DNA of 64,000 nt from Nocardia cyriacigeorgica. Its GTDB lineage: Bacteria; Actinomycetota; Actinomycetes; Mycobacteriales; Mycobacteriaceae. This document shows positions 7,760-17,388 of this stretch, one piece after another. The translations under genes were made by a program, and so were the position numbers. The stretch is from the NCBI RefSeq assembly GCF_010858045.1, contig NZ_JAAGVC010000001.1, positions 130,061 through 194,060 of the forward strand, written 5' to 3'. Numbering within the stretch: the first letter of the stretch is position 1; every line of letters starts with the position of its first letter. A model generated the notes under the pieces. The model was given only the letters and a program-made list of their open reading frames with translations. It was not told the origin of the DNA and did not search any database.

Positions 7760-9501
7760 TCGCCCTGCTGCTGCGCGTGCTCGGGCATACATACGCCGGT
7801 CCGGTGCGCCGCGCCGTGGTCCTGATGACCGTCACCGCCATCGCCGAAGGATCGGCCTACGCCCTCCTGGTCCCGGTGCTGCGGGAGTTGTTCGGAAGCA
7901 GCCCCGGCAACGCCCGGCCGTGGCTCGCGGTATTCGCCGCCGCCGTCGCCGGTTACGCGGTGCTGCGCTATGTGAGCGATCTGGCCGGATTCCGGGCCGG
8001 AACCACGCTGCTGCGCGGTACCTATCACCGGCTCGGCGATCATCTGGCCCGGCTGCCGATCGGCTGGTACGGGCGTGACCGGGTGGGTGAGGTGTCGGTG
8101 CTGGCCAGCCGGGGCGTGCTGGAAGCGATGAGTGTGATCGCGCATCTGCTCGCGCCGTTCATCGCCGCGGTCGTGACGCCGCTGACGATCGTCGTCGTGA
8201 TCGCCGTCGTCGACTGGCGGCTCGGTCTTGCCGCCCTGATCGCGGTGCCGCTCGTGGCGGCGATCCAGTCTCGGACCGCACCGGCGATGGCGGCCGCCGA
8301 CGCCGAACGCCACGACCGCGACCAGCAGGCCGCCGGTCGCGTCATCGAATACCTCCAGGCACAGCCGGTGCTGCGGGCGGGCGGGCGCACCACCGAGCGA
8401 TTCGGCCTGCTCGACGACGCGCTGCGCGGCATCGAGCGTGCCGCCCGCCGCTCCGCGCTGTCGGCCCTGCCCGGGGTCGTCGGTCTCACCGTCACCGTCC
8501 AGGCGATGTTCACCGCGCTGCTGGCCCTCGGGGCCTACCTCGCTGTGGGCGGAACCCTCGGCGCCGTCGAGGTCCTGGCGATCCTGGTGCTCGCGGCCCG
8601 CTGCGCCGACCCCGTGCTCGCGCTGGCCGACATCGGCGGCAAACTCCGCAGCGCACGCGCACAACTCGTCCGGATCGACGCGCTGCTGCGCACCGAGCCG
8701 CTGCCGGAGCCCGCGCACCCGGCCCGGCCGAGCGGCCACGAGCTGGAGTTCGACGCGGTCACCTTCCGTCGTGGCGGCCGCACGGTGATCGACGAGCTGA
8801 ATCTGACCGTGCCGCAGGGCCGTCGGGTGGCGATCGTCGGGCCCTCCGGGGCGGGCAAGAGCACCCTGCTGCACCTCATCGCGCGCTTTCACGATGTGGA
8901 CGCCGGCGCCGTGCGAGTGGGCGGTGTCGATGTCCGCGACCTCGGCACCGCCGCCCTGATGGCGCAGATCGCCGTCGTCTTCCAGGACGTCTACCTCTTC
9001 GACGGCACCATCGAAGACAACATCCGGCTCGGCAGGCCCGACGCCACCGACGCCGAAGTCCGCGCCGCCGCGAGCGCTGCCCAGCTGGACGAGGTGATCG
9101 GACGACTGCCCGGCGGGTGGCGCGCCGAGGTCGGTGAAGCCGGTGCCCGGTTGTCCGGTGGTGAACGTCAGCGCGTGTGCATCGCCCGCGCCCTGCTGAA
9201 GGACGCGCCCATCGTGCTGCTCGACGAGGTGACCTCGGCCCTGGATCCGGCCAACGAAGCGGCCGTGCACCGTGGCATCGAACGCCTGATGGCCGGGCGC
9301 ACGGTGGTGCTGGTGGCTCATCGGCTGCACACCGTGCGCACCGCCGACCACGTCGTCTTCCTCGACGACGGCCGGATCGTGGAGGCGGGGTCCCCTGCGG
9401 ATCTGCTGCGCAAGGGTGGTCGCTTCGCCGAGTTCTGGGGCATGTCCGTCGGCAGCGGGGCCGCCGGCGCGAGCGGGGATCGGTCTCAGGTCGTGTCGTG
9501 A
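7756..9501 (+). CDS. ABC transporter, fused permease/ATPase, second half of a heterodimer
   Basis: A protein of 581 residues with the same layout as its partner: membrane domain to about residue 290, then ATPase with Walker A GPSGAGKST near 361, signature LSGGERQR near 466 and Walker B LLDEVTSALDP near 487. The H-loop His lies in LVAHRLHTV. Both subunits keep a canonical signature and a catalytic Glu, so both sites may hydrolyse ATP. The start codon overlaps the upstream stop, implying stoichiometric co-translation. Closest remembered relatives are IrtB/YbtQ-type proteins. Confidence 0.85.
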   Translation: MIALLLRVLGHTYAGPVRRAVVLMTVTAIAEGSAYALLVPVLRELFGSSPGNARPWLAVFAAAVAGYAVLRYVSDLAGFRAGTTLLRGTYHRLGDHLARLPIGWYGRDRVGEVSVLASRGVLEAMSVIAHLLAPFIAAVVTPLTIVVVIAVVDWRLGLAALIAVPLVAAIQSRTAPAMAAADAERHDRDQQAAGRVIEYLQAQPVLRAGGRTTERFGLLDDALRGIERAARRSALSALPGVVGLTVTVQAMFTALLALGAYLAVGGTLGAVEVLAILVLAARCADPVLALADIGGKLRSARAQLVRIDALLRTEPLPEPAHPARPSGHELEFDAVTFRRGGRTVIDELNLTVPQGRRVAIVGPSGAGKSTLLHLIARFHDVDAGAVRVGGVDVRDLGTAALMAQIAVVFQDVYLFDGTIEDNIRLGRPDATDAEVRAAASAAQLDEVIGRLPGGWRAEVGEAGARLSGGERQRVCIARALLKDAPIVLLDEVTSALDPANEAAVHRGIERLMAGRTVVLVAHRLHTVRTADHVVFLDDGRIVEAGSPADLLRKGGRFAEFWGMSVGSGAAGASGDRSQVVS

Positions 9502-9579
9502 TTCATCCGATAGGCGGATGCCACCGGTTTGCGCCGTCACTACGGTGGGTAAAGGGTCGGGCCGCATGAGGAGGAAGAC

Positions 9580-9684
9580 GTGAACATCATCGATCTCGGT
9601 TCGTCGGCACTGAACCTGGCGAACACCGTCACATCGCTGGCCGCCAACGTGACCTACCTGTTGCAGGCCTGGGGCCTGCTGTAA
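9580..9684 (+). CDS. Short hydrophobic/amphipathic peptide (34 residues)
   Basis: A GTG-started ORF of 34 codons with a textbook AGGAGG at 9569-9574, 5 bases before the start. The peptide begins MNIIDLGSSALNLA and ends LLQAWGLL. It has no Cys and no Lys or Arg, only one charged residue (Asp5), and an alternating polar/nonpolar pattern that would make an amphipathic helix. It starts 78 bases after the ABC transporter stop on the same strand. Size and composition recall corynebacterial PorA/PorH-type pore peptides and leaderless membrane-active peptides, but I recognise no family. The strong ribosome binding site is the main reason to call it a gene. Confidence 0.6.
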   Translation: MNIIDLGSSALNLANTVTSLAANVTYLLQAWGLL

Positions 9685-9709
9685 TCCGAACAGCAGCAGG
9701 CACCTCGGG

Positions 9710-10261
9710 TCAGCGCCGGGTGGCGAAACCCGGTGCCACGAAGCGCCGCACCACCTCGCGTTCGGTGGCGGCGTCGGGGAGGGGCCAGGTGAGCAGGGCC
9801 AGCACCACTCGCACGATCCATTGCGCCGCTTCGTCGTCGGGGGCGCCGGTGAGGGTGGCGGCGATTCGGGACAGCACCGGGGAGCCGGTGAGCGCTTCCT
9901 CGCCGGTGGCGCGGGAGGCAAGCCAGCGGTACAGCACGGGATCGGCGCGGATCGCCGCCACCGAGGCCAGAATGGCTTCGACAACGCGGCGTGGACCGGT
10001 GTGGCTGCCGATCGCGGCGGCGACGCGCTCGGTGACGGTGGCCGCCGAGTGCGCGAGGACGGCGTCGACGAGGGCGGCCTTCCCGCCGACATGGCGGTAG
10101 AGGGTGGCCCGCGAGCAACCGGCCCGTGCGGCCACCTCGTCCACGCCGACGTCATCGATGCCGCGTTCGAGGAACAATTCGGTGGCGGCGGCTTCGATGC
10201 GTGCGACAGCGGCCGCGCGGCGATCGCCGCCGGTGAGCCAGTCTCCGTGGTGCTGAGCCAT
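9710..10261 (-). CDS. TetR family transcriptional regulator, divergent from a P450
   Basis: A protein of 183 residues with the N-terminal helix-turn-helix DVGVDEVAARAGCSRATLYRHVGGKAAL near residues 36-63 and a helical C-terminal domain. It faces away from the P450 gene at 10472. A compact inverted repeat (10281-10306) sits 20 bases before its start, so autorepression and control of the P450 are likely. Ligand unknown. Confidence 0.88.
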   Translation of the reverse strand: MAQHHGDWLTGGDRRAAAVARIEAAATELFLERGIDDVGVDEVAARAGCSRATLYRHVGGKAALVDAVLAHSAATVTERVAAAIGSHTGPRRVVEAILASVAAIRADPVLYRWLASRATGEEALTGSPVLSRIAATLTGAPDDEAAQWIVRVVLALLTWPLPDAATEREVVRRFVAPGFATRR

Positions 10262-10280
10262 GCCGGCGCCTCCTGAGATC

Positions 10281-10306
10281 GGTTGTCGTCTCAGGATGAG
10301 ACAACC
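10281..10306. promoter_or_regulatory. Candidate TetR operator upstream of the P450
   Basis: Two nested inverted repeats overlap here: GGTTGTC / GACAACC (outer arms) and GTCTCA-GGA-TGAGAC (10288-10302, perfect 6-bp arms). They lie between the divergent tetR and P450 genes, closer to tetR. An A/T-rich TAATTT follows at 10311, a possible -10 region. Confidence 0.6.
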
Positions 10307-10471
10307 TCCATAATTTGTGTACCCCGCAACCCGGCGAAATCCCCCGGAGGGTCGATGACGTCACCTCGGGGCTCTCTGCCGGATGTCTCGAGGCGAGACC
10401 ACTGTTGACCCGGGTATCGGCAACAGCGCAGCGTCGAACCCGGTAACGGCAGACGAGAGCGGGAGCGCGCA

Positions 10472-11698
10472 GTGGTGGCACCGAGCGATATCGACATCTT
10501 CGACCCGGCGTATCTGGACGACCCGTATCCGATGTACCGGATGCTGCGCGAGCAGTCGCCGGTGTGGCGGGTTCCTGGAACCGACTTCTTCCTGGTGACG
10601 TCCTGGGACCTGGTGACCGAGGCGGCCACCCGGGTGGAGGACTTCTCCTCGAACCTGACCGGGGTGATGATCCACCAGCCGGAAGGCCCGCCGCTGGTCT
10701 TCGATATCGACGGTGGTGGTCGGGCCGTTCATGTGCTGGCCACAGCAGACGATCCGGTGCACGCCGCACACCGCAAGCTGGTCTTCCCGTATCTCGGCGC
10801 GCGCGTACGCGGCCTCGGGCAGCTGGTGCACGACCTGGTCGACCGGCTCTGGCAGGAGCAACTGCGCGGCGATCGCATCGATATCGCCACCGGGATCGCC
10901 GACCGGCTACCGCTCGGGGTGGTCGCCGACATCATCGGATTGCCATCGCCGGACGTGCCGCGATTGCTCGCCTGGGCCTATGACAGCACCGAGATGCTCG
11001 GTGGCATCGTCGCCGAGGGGCGGCTCCCGCGGCTGGTCACCTCCGCCGCCGAACTGGCCGGCTATCTGCATGATCAGCTCGCCCGCGCCCTCGCGCGCCC
11101 GGAAGGCACCGTGCCGGGCCTGCTGGACGTGCTCGCTTCGGCGTGCCGGCGCGGTGATCTCGAACCCGAGGTCGCCGTGCTGATACTGGTGCAGCTGGTG
11201 GGCGCGGGCGGCGAGTCGACGGCGGGCCTGATCGCGAACGCGGCGCGGATCCTGGCCGAGCACCCGGTCTTACAGGATCGGCTGCGCACCGACACCGCCG
11301 CGATCCCGGCCTTCCTCGAGGAAGTGGCGCGGGTGGAATCGCCGTTTCGCGGACACCATCGCCATATCACCCGGGAGACCACGCTCGGCGGAGTGGTGCT
11401 GCCCGCGGGCGGTCATCTGTTGCTGATGTGGGGCGCGGCCAACCGCGACCCCGGCACCTTCGCCGAGCCCGACATCGTCGATGTCGACCGCTCCGGCCGC
11501 ACCACCCTGGCGTTCGGCAAGGGCGCGCATTTCTGCATCGGCGCTGCCCTGGCCAGGATGGAAGCACTGGCCGCGATCACCGCGCTGCTCACGCGCAGCA
11601 GCGGATTCGGCCTGGTGGACGATGCCCCGCCGCAGTGGGTTCCCAGCCTGATGGTCCGTCGGCACGCTCGGCTGCCGTTGTGGATCCGGCAGCGCTGA
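10472..11698 (+). CDS. Cytochrome P450
   Basis: A soluble bacterial P450 of 408 residues. The oxygen-binding I-helix motif is GAGGEST near residue 243, the K-helix ExxR is EVAR near 284, and the haem loop [10 protein letters not shown] near 347-356 carries the proximal Cys. The I-helix has Glu in place of the more common Asp/His before Ser-Thr. GTG start with GGGAG upstream; no ferredoxin is adjacent. The substrate is unknown; the divergent TetR suggests it is induced by a small molecule. Confidence 0.9.
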   Translation: MVAPSDIDIFDPAYLDDPYPMYRMLREQSPVWRVPGTDFFLVTSWDLVTEAATRVEDFSSNLTGVMIHQPEGPPLVFDIDGGGRAVHVLATADDPVHAAHRKLVFPYLGARVRGLGQLVHDLVDRLWQEQLRGDRIDIATGIADRLPLGVVADIIGLPSPDVPRLLAWAYDSTEMLGGIVAEGRLPRLVTSAAELAGYLHDQLARALARPEGTVPGLLDVLASACRRGDLEPEVAVLILVQLVGAGGESTAGLIANAARILAEHPVLQDRLRTDTAAIPAFLEEVARVESPFRGHHRHITRETTLGGVVLPAGGHLLLMWGAANRDPGTFAEPDIVDVDRSGRTTLAFGKGAHFCIGAALARMEALAAITALLTRSSGFGLVDDAPPQWVPSLMVRRHARLPLWIRQR

Positions 11699-11847
11699 CC
11701 GGCGGCAGGGGCGGCTCCGGCGACGCCTGTGTCACTTCGGTTCCGGTCACCGGTACTCGAGGCGGGGATGGCCGACTTCCGGCCATACGTCCGGCTACGG
11801 TGAGAGCAGTGGCCCGCTCGGGCCGCGCCGCGCAGAGAGGAGAGATC

Positions 11848-12933
11848 GTGCCGCAGAACGTCCGAGGTGTCATCGCCCGTCGATCGGGTGCTCCGGTGGA
11901 ACTCGTCACGGTCGTGATCCCGGATCCCGGCCCCAACGATGTGGTGGTGCGGGTGCAGGCGTGCGGGGTGTGCCACACCGATCTGACCTACCGTGAGGGC
12001 GGCATCAACGACGAATTCCCGTTCCTGCTCGGGCACGAGGCGGCGGCCATCGTGGAGACGGTCGGGGAATCGGTCACCCATGTCGAGGTGGGCGATTTCG
12101 TGGTGCTGAACTGGCGGGCGGTCTGCGGGCAGTGCCGCGCCTGTAAGCGGGGGCGGCCCTGGTACTGCTTCGACACCTTCAACGCCAGCAAGCCGATGAC
12201 GCTCGAGGACGGCACCGAGCTCACCCCCGCCCTCGGCATCGGGGCGTTCGCCGACAAGACGCTGGTGCACGAGGGTCAGTGCACCAAGGTCGATCCGGAG
12301 ACCGATCCGGCCGTCGCCGGACTGCTCGGCTGCGGTGTGATGGCCGGGCTCGGCGCGGCGATGAACACCGGCACTGTGGGCCGCGGTGATTCGGTGGCCG
12401 TGATCGGCTGCGGCGGTGTCGGCGATGCGGCGATCGCGGGCGCGCGGCTGGCGGGTGCGACGACGATCATCGCCGTCGACCGCGACCCGAGCAAGCTCGA
12501 CGCGGCCCGCGAACTGGGTGCCACCCACGTCATCGACGCATCCACTGCCGACGCGGTGGCCGAAATCCAGGAACTCACCGGCGGTTTCGGCGCCGACGTG
12601 GTGATCGACGCGGTCGGCCGCCCGGAAACCTGGAAGCAGGCGTTCTACGCCCGCGATCTTGCGGGCACCGTCGTCCTGGTGGGCGTGCCGACTCCGGACA
12701 TGACCCTCGAGATGCCGCTGATCGATTTCTTCAGCCGCGGCGGCGCGCTCAAATCCTCCTGGTACGGCGACTGCCTGCCCGAACGTGATTTCCCCACGCT
12801 GATCGAGCTGTATCGGCAGGGCAGGCTACCGCTGGAGAAGTTCGTCACCGAACGAATCGGGCTCGACGCCGTGGAAGAGGCGTTCCACACCATGCACGGC
12901 GGCAAGGTGCTGCGTTCGGTGGTCGTGCTGTGA
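11848..12933 (+). CDS. mscR: S-(hydroxymethyl)mycothiol dehydrogenase / S-nitrosomycothiol reductase
   Basis: A zinc-dependent medium-chain dehydrogenase of 361 residues, the same length as mycobacterial MscR (AdhE2). It oxidises the mycothiol-formaldehyde adduct with NAD and can reduce S-nitrosomycothiol. CGVCHTDL near residue 40 supplies the catalytic zinc Cys. [15 protein letters not shown] near 93-107 holds the four structural zinc cysteines. The Rossmann GCGGVG lies near 187. GTG 11848 is chosen because AGGAG precedes it closely; the frame is open far upstream without a good site. Coupled by a 4-base overlap to a metallo-beta-lactamase gene, the same pairing as in Mycobacterium (Rv2259-Rv2260). 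Confidence 0.92.
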   Translation: MPQNVRGVIARRSGAPVELVTVVIPDPGPNDVVVRVQACGVCHTDLTYREGGINDEFPFLLGHEAAAIVETVGESVTHVEVGDFVVLNWRAVCGQCRACKRGRPWYCFDTFNASKPMTLEDGTELTPALGIGAFADKTLVHEGQCTKVDPETDPAVAGLLGCGVMAGLGAAMNTGTVGRGDSVAVIGCGGVGDAAIAGARLAGATTIIAVDRDPSKLDAARELGATHVIDASTADAVAEIQELTGGFGADVVIDAVGRPETWKQAFYARDLAGTVVLVGVPTPDMTLEMPLIDFFSRGGALKSSWYGDCLPERDFPTLIELYRQGRLPLEKFVTERIGLDAVEEAFHTMHGGKVLRSVVVL

Positions 12934-13553
12934 CGCGGGTGGAGCGCATCGTCACCTCCGGCCAGTTCTGCCTGGACGGCGGCTGCTGGGATGTGGACAA
13001 CAACATCTGGCTGGTCGGCGACGGCAACGAGGTGCTGATCATCGACGCCGCCCACGACGCCCGCCCGATCCTGGACGCGGTCGCGGGCAGGCACGTCACC
13101 GCCATCGTGTGCACGCACGCCCACAACGACCACGTCACCGTCGCTCCGCAGCTGTCGGCCGCCACCGGCGCGCCGATCCACCTGCATCCCGACGACGACG
13201 TGCTGTGGCAGCAGACCCATCCGGGCATCGAATACACCGCGCTCGCTGATCGGCAGCGGCTCGAGGTCGGCTCCACGCATCTCGAGGTGCTCCACACGCC
13301 GGGCCATTCCCCCGGCTCCTGCTGCCTCTACCTGCCCGAGCTCGGCGAAGTGTTCAGCGGCGACACCCTTTTCGAGGGCGGGCCGGGGGCCACCGGCCGC
13401 TCGTACTCGGACTACCCGACCATCCTGGCCTCGATCAACAACCGGTTGTTCGCGCTGCCGGAGGAGACGGTGGTGCACACCGGGCACGGGCCCGACACCA
13501 CGCTGGGCGCCGAGCGCGCGAATGTCCCGGCCTCGGCGGACACCGAGTCCTGA
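12930..13553 (+). CDS. Metallo-beta-lactamase fold hydrolase, partner of MscR
   Basis: A glyoxalase-II-like hydrolase of 207 residues. The metal motif THAHNDH lies near residues 62-68, with a further His in TPGHSPGS, an Asp in SGDTLF and a final His in [11 protein letters not shown] start overlaps the mscR stop (GTGA). Context implies it finishes mycothiol-dependent formaldehyde detoxification, probably by hydrolysing the S-formylmycothiol formed by MscR. That role is inferred from the conserved gene pair. Confidence 0.85.
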   Translation: MTRVERIVTSGQFCLDGGCWDVDNNIWLVGDGNEVLIIDAAHDARPILDAVAGRHVTAIVCTHAHNDHVTVAPQLSAATGAPIHLHPDDDVLWQQTHPGIEYTALADRQRLEVGSTHLEVLHTPGHSPGSCCLYLPELGEVFSGDTLFEGGPGATGRSYSDYPTILASINNRLFALPEETVVHTGHGPDTTLGAERANVPASADTES

Positions 13554-13718
13554 TCGGCGGACGGGCAGCGAAACCTGTTCTGCCGATGGCGGATAAGCGC
13601 TCACCAGCCGTGGCAATCGCCGGGTCGACGCGGGCGGGAATTCTGAGAGGATATCCGGCGCAAGGTATTTCATCGACCACGCGCCGCATAGATTGCGCTG
13701 TCTCGAAGGGCCACAGCC

Positions 13719-14936
13719 ATGACGAGCCTGCCTGCTTTTCCCGCCGCCGACGAACGGCCACTCGATACCTGTCGCCGACTACAGAAGATCGCTCCCGTCG
13801 TCGAAGTCGAATTTCCCGGTGGAGTGCCCGCCTATCTGGCGCTGACGCACAAGGCGGTCGAGGAGATCCTCGCCGGCGACAACAAGACCTTCGCCCGCGA
13901 CCCGAAGCACTGGCCCGGGCTCTATGACGGATCGATCCCCGAGGACTGGCCGTTCCGGGCCATCGTCCAGGGCGATCACCTGTCCACCAAGGACGGCGCG
14001 GACCACCGCCGGTTGCGCGGGCTGGTCGGCAAGGGCTTCACACCCGCCCGGGTACGTGCGCTGGAACCGCGCATCCAGCAGCTCATCGACGGACTGCTGG
14101 ACGAGGTCGAGCGGGCCGGAGACGGGGTCGATCTGGTACCCGCCTTCTGCGACGCGCTGCCGATGGCCGTGATCAGTGAACTGTTCGGGGTGCCCGAGTC
14201 CGAGCGGGCCCAGCTGCGCCGGTGGACGCTGGCCTCGCTGTCGCAGAACGCCACGGCCGAGGAAGCCTTCGACACCCAGGTCGCGTTGCGTGGGTACCTG
14301 TACGAACTGGTGCGGCGCAAGGAGAACGAGCCCGGTGACGACCTCACCACCGATCTCGTTCGCGCTCGCGACGACGGGGAGCGGCTCACCACCGACGAAC
14401 TGGTCGCGGTGTTGTGGCTGATGCTCATTGCCGGGCACGAGACGACCGTGTATCTGCTCGGCAATGCCGTGGTCGCGCTGTCGCAGCATCCCGATCAGCT
14501 CGCGACGACCAAGGCGCAGGACCGGTGGGCCGAGGTCGTCGAGGAGACCCTGCGCTATCGGCACTCGGTGATGATGACGAGCTTCCGGTTCACCCTCCAG
14601 GACGTGACCATCGCCGGCGTGCCCATTCCCAAGGGCAATGCGGTGGGGGTGGTCTATCAGGCTGCGGGTGTCGATCCCGAGCAGCACGGTGATACCGCGA
14701 ACCAGTTCGACATCAACCGCGAGAAGGCCGCGCACCTCGGGTTCGGGCATGGACCGCGCTACTGCGTGGGGGCGCCGCTCGCGCGATTGGAGGGCCGCCT
14801 CGCGCTGGCCGCCCTGTATCGACGGTTCCCCGATCTGAGCCTGGCGATCGATGCGGATGACATCCCGCACGCCCCGTCGTTCTTCACGATCGGCCCACTG
14901 TCCATTCCGGTGAACCTCGGTACTGCCCGGGGCTGA
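13719..14936 (+). CDS. Cytochrome P450 (CYP105/CYP107-like group)
   Basis: A soluble P450 of 405 residues: I-helix GHETT near residue 239, ExxR in ETLRYRHS near 275, haem loop FGHGPRYCVG near 340-349. An Arg/Tyr pair precedes the haem Cys. The general sequence style (PxxFTPARVRALEP, SQHPDQL) resembles actinobacterial CYP105/107-type enzymes of secondary metabolism or xenobiotic oxidation. AAGGG precedes the ATG. The gene stands alone and ends in a hairpin terminator. Substrate unknown. Confidence 0.88.
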   Translation: MTSLPAFPAADERPLDTCRRLQKIAPVVEVEFPGGVPAYLALTHKAVEEILAGDNKTFARDPKHWPGLYDGSIPEDWPFRAIVQGDHLSTKDGADHRRLRGLVGKGFTPARVRALEPRIQQLIDGLLDEVERAGDGVDLVPAFCDALPMAVISELFGVPESERAQLRRWTLASLSQNATAEEAFDTQVALRGYLYELVRRKENEPGDDLTTDLVRARDDGERLTTDELVAVLWLMLIAGHETTVYLLGNAVVALSQHPDQLATTKAQDRWAEVVEETLRYRHSVMMTSFRFTLQDVTIAGVPIPKGNAVGVVYQAAGVDPEQHGDTANQFDINREKAAHLGFGHGPRYCVGAPLARLEGRLALAALYRRFPDLSLAIDADDIPHAPSFFTIGPLSIPVNLGTARG

Positions 14937-14955
14937 TACGAGCCTCGGGCGGATT

Positions 14956-14994
14956 CCGCGTGACGCATCGGGCTTGCCCCGGAGCGTCACGCGG
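14956..14994. terminator. Terminator between convergent genes
   Basis: A perfect 11-bp inverted repeat, CCGCGTGACGC / GCGTCACGCGG, with a 17-base loop. It lies 20 bases after the P450 stop and 90 bases from the end of the opposing molybdopterin oxidoreductase gene. Confidence 0.65.
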
Positions 14995-15083
14995 GCCGGT
15001 GAAACGCCCACCCGGCCTTTCGGCGCACGTGGGTGCCCGTTGCCCCGGCGTCGCCGGGTGACAGTGGCCGTGCCGGATATCGG

Positions 15084-17288
15084 TCAGGGCGCCGCGGTGG
15101 TCGACACCGCGGCCGTCGCGGCGGCGCCGGGCGTCACCGCGCTCACCCGCACCCACGTGTTGTTCACCGCGGCCGCGCCCGAGAGCGGGTCGGTGAGCGA
15201 CGGGTCGTGCAGCAGGTTCACGTTGACGCCCGGCTGGGCGGCGGCCACACTCCAGCCGACGCCGGGTGCGCCATGGCCCCAGCCGTGCGGGATGGCGACG
15301 ACGCCGCGGCGGATGTCGTCGCTGATCTCGACCGGCAGCGTGATCGCGCCGACGGGGGAGGCGACGGTGGCCGAATCACCGTCGGCGAGACCGCGTTCGG
15401 TGGCGTCGTCGGGGTGCATGAGCACGGTGCAGCGGTCGCGGCCCTTCATCATCGTCGGGATGTTGTGCAGCCAGGAATTGTTGCTGCGCAGGTGGCGCCG
15501 GCCGATGAGTTTGAGGTCGAAGCCTTCGCCGGGGGCGGTCAGTGCCCGACCGGCCGCGGCATCGTCGAGCACGGCGGTGATGGCGCGCAGGAAGTCGGGC
15601 GGCGCGAGCTGCACCTTACGGTCGCGGGTACCGATGAGTTCGGGCAGCCGCGGCCGCAAGGGGCCCAGGTCGACGCCGCCCGCGGCCTCGCGGATCCGCT
15701 TGATGGTCAACCCCTTACGACCCTTGCGCAGCACACCGTACGGGCCCGTCGCGACGGCGGCGGCGATCATCCGTTGCGGACTCAGTTGCGCGAACACCGC
15801 ATCGGCGGCGCGCCCGGTGAGCCGGCGGACGGGCAGCGGCACCACCTCGGTGATCAGCCGGGCCAGGATCTGCCAGTCCTCCATGGCATCGGCGGGCGGG
15901 TCGAACACCTTGGCGTCGTAGCGGGCGTTGTTGCGCACACTGAACACCGGGAACAGGATGTTGAGTTCCTCGCGTTCCAGCGGGGACACCGGCGGCAGGA
16001 TGATGTCGGCGTGGCGCGTGGTCTCGGTGATGTACATGTCCACGGCCACATAGAAATCGAGCGAGGACAGCGCCGCTTCCAGCCGCCCGCCTTGCGGGGT
16101 GGACAGCACCGGATTCCCAGCGTAGGTGATCATCGCCTTGATCTGGCCGGGCCCCTCGGTCAGGATCTCCTCGGCCAGCACACCGACGGGTAGCTCGCTG
16201 CGGAAGGATTTATGCGCTCCCGAGCGGTCGGTCCACGCGCCGTGGCCCATCGGCAGGTATTTCGCGTAGCGAGCGGCGTCGACGGGTGGAGTGCCGAACA
16301 TCTGGCCGCCGGCCCGGTCGAGATTTCCGGTGACGGCGTTGATCGTGTTGACCAGCCAGTGCGTCAGCGTGCCCGTGACCTGCTGGCACACCCCGATCCT
16401 GGCGTAGAGCACCGCCGAGGGCGCCGCCGCGTGATCGCGGGCCAGGCGCCGGATGGTGTCGGCGTCGACGCCCGCGTGCGGTGCCATGGTTTCCGGCGTG
16501 GTGTCGGCGACCAAGCGGCGCAACCGTTCCCAGCCGGCGCATTGTTCGCGCACGGCGCGCTCGTCGTACAACTTTTCGGCGACCAGCACGTGCAGCATGC
16601 CGAGCAGCAGATACACATCTCCGCCCGGTGCGACCGCGACGTGCTCGTCGGCCAGCCGCGCCGTCTCGGTGCGCCGCGGGTCGATGACGACGACGCTGCC
16701 GCCGCGCCCGCGCACATCGCGGATGCGCTGCTTGGCGCCGGGCATGGTGGTGATGGATCCGTTCGAGACCGCCGGGTTGGCGCCGAGGATCACCAGCCGG
16801 TCGGTGCGGTCGATATCGGCCACCGGCATCAGCACGTTGGAACCGAACATCCGCCAGGCCGTGAATTCCTGCGGGAATTGGTCGATCGAGGAGGCGGAGA
16901 AGAAGTTCCTGGTCATCAGGGCGGCGCGCAGCAGTCCGCCGTAGAGCACCGAGGTGCTGTGCGCGGCCGGGTTGCCCATGTACATGCCGATGGCGCTGGG
17001 GCCGTGCGCGGAGCGGATCGCGCGGAGACGCCGGCCGATCTCGCCGAACGCCTCGTCCCATCCGATCGGCTCGAAGCCGTCGCCGACGCGCCGCATCGGC
17101 GTGCGCAGCCGGTCCGGATCGTGGTGCAGGCCGCCCATGGCCGTGGCCTTCGGGCAGATGTAGCCCTTGGACAGCACGTCCTCGCGATTGCCCTCGATGC
17201 GGGTGACCCGCTCGTCTTCGACCGTGACCAGGATTCCGCAATGCGCCTCGCACAGCGTGCACTGCCGCGCGACCGTTCTCGTGCTCAT
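15084..17288 (-). CDS. Molybdopterin oxidoreductase with N-terminal [4Fe-4S] site (DMSO reductase family)
   Basis: A protein of 734 residues. The N-terminus binds a [4Fe-4S] cluster through C10, C13, C17 and C45 (CTLCEAHC ... GYICPK). Next come the molybdopterin guanine dinucleotide domains, including GMYMGNPAAHS, IDPRRTETA and the C-terminal dinucleotide-binding domain from about residue 600 (RSNNSWLHNIP, VLMHPDDATERGLADGD). No twin-arginine signal is present, so it is probably cytoplasmic. Length suits formate dehydrogenase-, nitrate reductase- or BisC-like enzymes, but the substrate cannot be assigned. ATG 17288 is the first Met before the cluster motif. Last of eight same-strand genes; an F420-dependent reductase-like gene lies 100 bases upstream. 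Confidence 0.85.
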   Translation of the reverse strand: MSTRTVARQCTLCEAHCGILVTVEDERVTRIEGNREDVLSKGYICPKATAMGGLHHDPDRLRTPMRRVGDGFEPIGWDEAFGEIGRRLRAIRSAHGPSAIGMYMGNPAAHSTSVLYGGLLRAALMTRNFFSASSIDQFPQEFTAWRMFGSNVLMPVADIDRTDRLVILGANPAVSNGSITTMPGAKQRIRDVRGRGGSVVVIDPRRTETARLADEHVAVAPGGDVYLLLGMLHVLVAEKLYDERAVREQCAGWERLRRLVADTTPETMAPHAGVDADTIRRLARDHAAAPSAVLYARIGVCQQVTGTLTHWLVNTINAVTGNLDRAGGQMFGTPPVDAARYAKYLPMGHGAWTDRSGAHKSFRSELPVGVLAEEILTEGPGQIKAMITYAGNPVLSTPQGGRLEAALSSLDFYVAVDMYITETTRHADIILPPVSPLEREELNILFPVFSVRNNARYDAKVFDPPADAMEDWQILARLITEVVPLPVRRLTGRAADAVFAQLSPQRMIAAAVATGPYGVLRKGRKGLTIKRIREAAGGVDLGPLRPRLPELIGTRDRKVQLAPPDFLRAITAVLDDAAAGRALTAPGEGFDLKLIGRRHLRSNNSWLHNIPTMMKGRDRCTVLMHPDDATERGLADGDSATVASPVGAITLPVEISDDIRRGVVAIPHGWGHGAPGVGWSVAAAQPGVNVNLLHDPSLTDPLSGAAAVNNTWVRVSAVTPGAAATAAVSTTAAP

Positions 17289-17388
17289 CGATGAACCCGC
17301 CCCTTCTGTCGACGTCGGAGTCCACGCTATCGGGTGAACGGGCCGGATAGATCCGACTACGGTCGGATTTCTCGGCAGCTCAGCCGAA

